Part shown: piece after piece, positions 33,394-34,800 of the stretch | Position numbering within the stretch: position 1 is the stretch's first letter | Layout: each line of letters opens with the position of its first letter | Source: JBFHQE01 sp041592335 | GTDB taxonomy: Bacteria; Pseudomonadota; Gammaproteobacteria; Thiohalobacterales; Thiohalobacteraceae | Length of the DNA stretch: 34,800 nucleotides | Assembly (NCBI GenBank): GCA_041592335.1 | Contig: JBFHQE010000024.1 | Location: 1-34,800 of the forward strand | Direction: 5' to 3' | Notes under the pieces: generated by a model | Seen by the model: only the letters and a program-made list of their open reading frames with translations | What the model was told of the DNA's origin: nothing | Databases searched by the model: none | Program-made: the position numbers and the translations under genes

Positions 33394-33687
33394 TTAAGCC
33401 GCCCGGGGCTTTACTGTTTTCGCAATGGCCTTTCCTACCGTTTGCTCGGCTAAACGTAACTCATAGGCTTTTTGCAGATTCATCCAGTATTCGGCCGTGG
33501 TGCCAAAATAGCGCGCCAAGCGCAAAGCCGTATCCGCAGAGAGGCCGCGTTTCTGGCGCAATATTTCAGTAATTCGATTTGCAGGCACATCAATGGCCGC
33601 CGCAAATGCAGCTCCAGACATACCCATCTCGTCGAGTTCTTCCTGTAGCTGTTCCCCTGGATGAATTGGTCGCATTTTATTGCTCAT
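33394..33687 (-). CDS. higA: HigA-type antitoxin (XRE family)
   Basis: A 97-residue helix-turn-helix protein. HPGEQLQEELDEMGMSGAAFA, then DVPANRITEILRQKRGLSADTALRLARYFG and AEYWMNLQKAYELR are the HigA/VapI pattern. It follows the toxin gene after a 15-base gap, the toxin-first order of higBA modules. It should bind HigB and repress the shared promoter. The tail KAIAKTVKPRAA is basic and flexible. The gene converges on the GNAT-nitrilase gene with only 34 bases between their stop codons and no strong terminator visible. Confidence 0.93.
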   Translation of the reverse strand: MSNKMRPIHPGEQLQEELDEMGMSGAAFAAAIDVPANRITEILRQKRGLSADTALRLARYFGTTAEYWMNLQKAYELRLAEQTVGKAIAKTVKPRAA

Positions 33688-33702
33688 AACGCACCTCCAA
33701 GC

Positions 33703-33981
33703 CTAATGATAATCAACAATCTCTACCTCACTCGGGCCTTCGCTGGTCCAGACGAAACAAATTCGCCATTGATCATTGATACGAATACTGTGTTGACCTT
33801 GTCTGTCTCCACGTAATCGTTCCAGCCTGTTACTGGGAATACCCGCCAAATCAGACAAGGTTGTCGCATGATCAAGACGATCCAGACGCCGTTCAGCCTG
33901 AGCGCGGATACCGTCAAAACGGCGAACGCGATGGCCTTCGTAGAGCTTCTGCGTATCCTTGCATTTGAAACTCAGAATCAT
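33703..33981 (-). CDS. higB: HigB-type toxin
   Basis: A 92-residue RelE-superfamily ribosome-dependent mRNA interferase. It has KDTQKLYEGHRVRRF, RRLDRLDHATTLSDL, NRLERLRGDRQGQHSIRINDQWRICF and the terminal VEIVDYH, a full match to the HigB pattern. Its ATG overlaps by four bases (ATGA) the stop of a 57-codon frame made from a transposase 5' end with a perfect Shine-Dalgarno. No clear Shine-Dalgarno of its own is visible just before the ATG. Translation could therefore depend on that upstream frame, which is unusual. Confidence 0.93.
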   Translation of the reverse strand: MILSFKCKDTQKLYEGHRVRRFDGIRAQAERRLDRLDHATTLSDLAGIPSNRLERLRGDRQGQHSIRINDQWRICFVWTSEGPSEVEIVDYH

Positions 33982-34151
33982 GACATCAAGCTATCAGAAA
34001 TACGGAGTACGTACAACGTACGATATAACGTACTGATAAAACTGTGAATTTGATGTTTGTCGTTAGTTAAAAAACAGGGCTCGCGGTTATGGCCGCGTTG
34101 AATGACATGCTGCGGTACGCCCGGCAGCACAAAACGGGGCTTACGTGACAT
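33978..34151 (-). pseudogene. Severed 5' end of a Y1/RAYT-type transposase gene
   Basis: The minus strand from ATG 34151 encodes MSRKPRFVLPGVPQHVIQRG and then HNREPCF. This is the N-terminus of the IS200-like Y1 transposases associated with REP elements, whose conserved start is PRxxLPGxPxHVxxRGxxR. After about 27 codons the similarity stops; the frame runs through 30 unrelated codons to a TGA overlapping the higB ATG. The catalytic HUH and Tyr regions are absent. A perfect AAGGAGGTG sits five bases before the ATG. The 57-residue peptide may still be translated and may couple ribosomes into higB. Confidence 0.75.
34006..34034 (-). promoter_or_regulatory. Candidate higBA operator
   Basis: AGTACGT and ACGTACT form an inverted repeat 15 bases apart, with a further AACGTACG between, 25-53 bases upstream of higB. 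Three clustered ACGTAC cores are what a HigA-type autorepressor site would look like. A clear -35/-10 pair was not found; TTATAT on the minus strand inside the region is a possible -10. Confidence 0.45.
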
Positions 34152-34343
34152 CGTCCACCTCCTTGTGGTTGGTTCACGTTAGTGCGTTAAATTGTCGTGG
34201 CTATATTAGCGGAAACTGTGTTCCGACCCGGGTTTTTGTGCGGGTTTTTGCGTGACATCGTCCACCTCCTTGTGGTTGGTTCACGTGATTGCGTTAGATT
34301 GTCGTGGCTATATTAGCGAAAAATGTGTTCCGACCCGGGTTTT
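34144..34343. repeat. Tandem duplication of the transposase leader (107-bp period)
   Basis: Two copies (34144-34236 and 34251-34343) differ at about five of 93 positions. On the minus strand each holds the leader, the AAGGAGGTG Shine-Dalgarno and the ATG-TCA-CG start of the transposase fragment. In the outer copy the coding frame then runs straight into the inner leader. Both include a TGTGTTCCGACCCGGGTTTT block; a third copy of CTGTGTTCCGACCCGG lies at 34385-34400. Confidence 0.85.
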
Positions 34344-34379
34344 CCGGGTTTTCCGGGTTTTCCGGGTTTTCCGGGTTTT
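34335..34379. repeat. Five tandem copies of the 9-bp unit CCGGGTTTT
   Basis: Exact head-to-tail units start at 34335, 34344, 34353, 34362 and 34371. The unit is the tail of the CCGACCCGGGTTTT block, so it looks like slippage from that end. It is a simple-sequence array next to the duplicated leader. Confidence 0.9.
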
Positions 34380-34409
34380 CAAAACTGTGTTCCGACCCGG
34401 ATTTCTTGC

Positions 34410-34800
34410 TTATATGCCAGGAATCAGTGTTCCTTCATACGAAGGCCCTTCTTTTCGTTTAAATATTAGATTCGGTATTGCGCAAGAATCTAAAGCTGAA
34501 TTGATAACTAAAACAAAACTTTCTCGATTAAATATAGCGCTATGAAACCTAAATGAATTTGTATAGAAGCCTGTATATAGATATCTCTTTCCAGAATTAA
34601 TTTTTAAAAAACTATCTTTATAAACAACAAACGATGAAGAAGAATCTCTTGGATGAAACACATCTTCTCCAGTTGAAATATATACATCAAGTTTCTCTAG
34701 CAAAGGTTGGAGATTTTGTATATCCCCTTGGATAGATAAATAGACCTCAAAATCGTGTTCGTCATATTCCCCATTCGAAATAGATAAATTGGGTTTTTCA
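34410..34800 (-). CDS. Hypothetical protein, C-terminal part, cut by window edge
   Basis: The minus-strand frame is open from the right edge (34800) to a TAA at 34410, giving at least 130 codons without an obvious start inside. Segments such as EYDEHDFEVYLSIQGD, LDVYISTGEDVFHPRD and GKRYLYTGFYTNSFRFHSA suggest an alpha/beta protein, but I do not recognise the family. It is markedly AT-rich compared with the core genes, suggesting horizontal origin. It ends just beyond the transposase-leader repeats. Confidence 0.5.
   Translation of the reverse strand, partial: EKPNLSISNGEYDEHDFEVYLSIQGDIQNLQPLLEKLDVYISTGEDVFHPRDSSSSFVVYKDSFLKINSGKRYLYTGFYTNSFRFHSAIFNRESFVLVINSALDSCAIPNLIFKRKEGPSYEGTLIPGI

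Noticed and set aside
34335..34379. Possible CRISPR
   Set aside because: 9-bp units with no spacers; a simple tandem repeat.
34252..34545. Plus-strand 97-codon frame containing a repeated Phe-Arg-Val run
   Set aside because: The repeated peptide is only the 9-bp CCGGGTTTT array read in frame, and the frame crosses the duplicated leader.

Overview
The window comes from the chromosome of an environmental gammaproteobacterium. The strongest evidence is gene order: gyrA-serC-(serA)-pheA-hisC-tyrA-aroA-cmk-rpsA-ihfB, with mtnA, mtaD, ubiG and a MupP-like phosphatase alongside, is the arrangement known from Pseudomonas (the PA3160-PA3173 neighbourhood of P. aeruginosa). Here tyrA and aroA are separate genes, serA is part of the cluster, and lapA-lapB-pyrF follow ihfB. 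Intergenic gaps carry palindromes of the Pseudomonas REP type. The squalene gene hpnC and paired sulfotransferases point away from Pseudomonas itself. I cannot name the genus.

Left part (1-7.4 kb, all minus strand): the end of a surface-polysaccharide locus. It reads manC, then rfbB-rfbA-rfbC-rfbD overlapping by 4 bases at each junction, then two PAPS-type sulfotransferases with a small ORF between them. The second sulfotransferase runs off the left edge. These genes would supply GDP-mannose and dTDP-L-rhamnose and probably sulfate the glycan.

Middle (7.5-24.5 kb, minus strand): housekeeping genes. From right to left they are an OmpR-type response regulator overlapping mtnA, gyrA, serC, serA, pheA, hisC, tyrA, aroA, cmk, rpsA, ihfB, lapA, lapB, pyrF and a ComEA-like gene. 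This covers serine and aromatic amino-acid synthesis, translation, nucleoid structure, LPS quality control and pyrimidine synthesis.

Right part (24.6-33.4 kb, plus strand): an OmpA-family protein, an MscS channel, the mtaD-ubiG-mupP set, a RelB/ParE-type toxin-antitoxin pair, rmuC-hpnC, and a GNAT-nitrilase fusion protein. Several gaps hold dispersed palindromic repeats.

Right edge (33.4-34.8 kb): an accessory, repeat-rich patch. It has a higBA toxin-antitoxin pair on the minus strand. Just upstream is the severed 5' end of a Y1/RAYT-type transposase whose reading frame now ends in a 4-base overlap with the higB start. The transposase leader, with its perfect Shine-Dalgarno and start codon, is tandemly duplicated, and a 9-bp repeat array and an AT-rich partial gene follow. 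No tRNA, rRNA or CRISPR was seen. The only stretch over 300 bases without an intact gene is 33982-34409, which holds the transposase remnant and the repeats.
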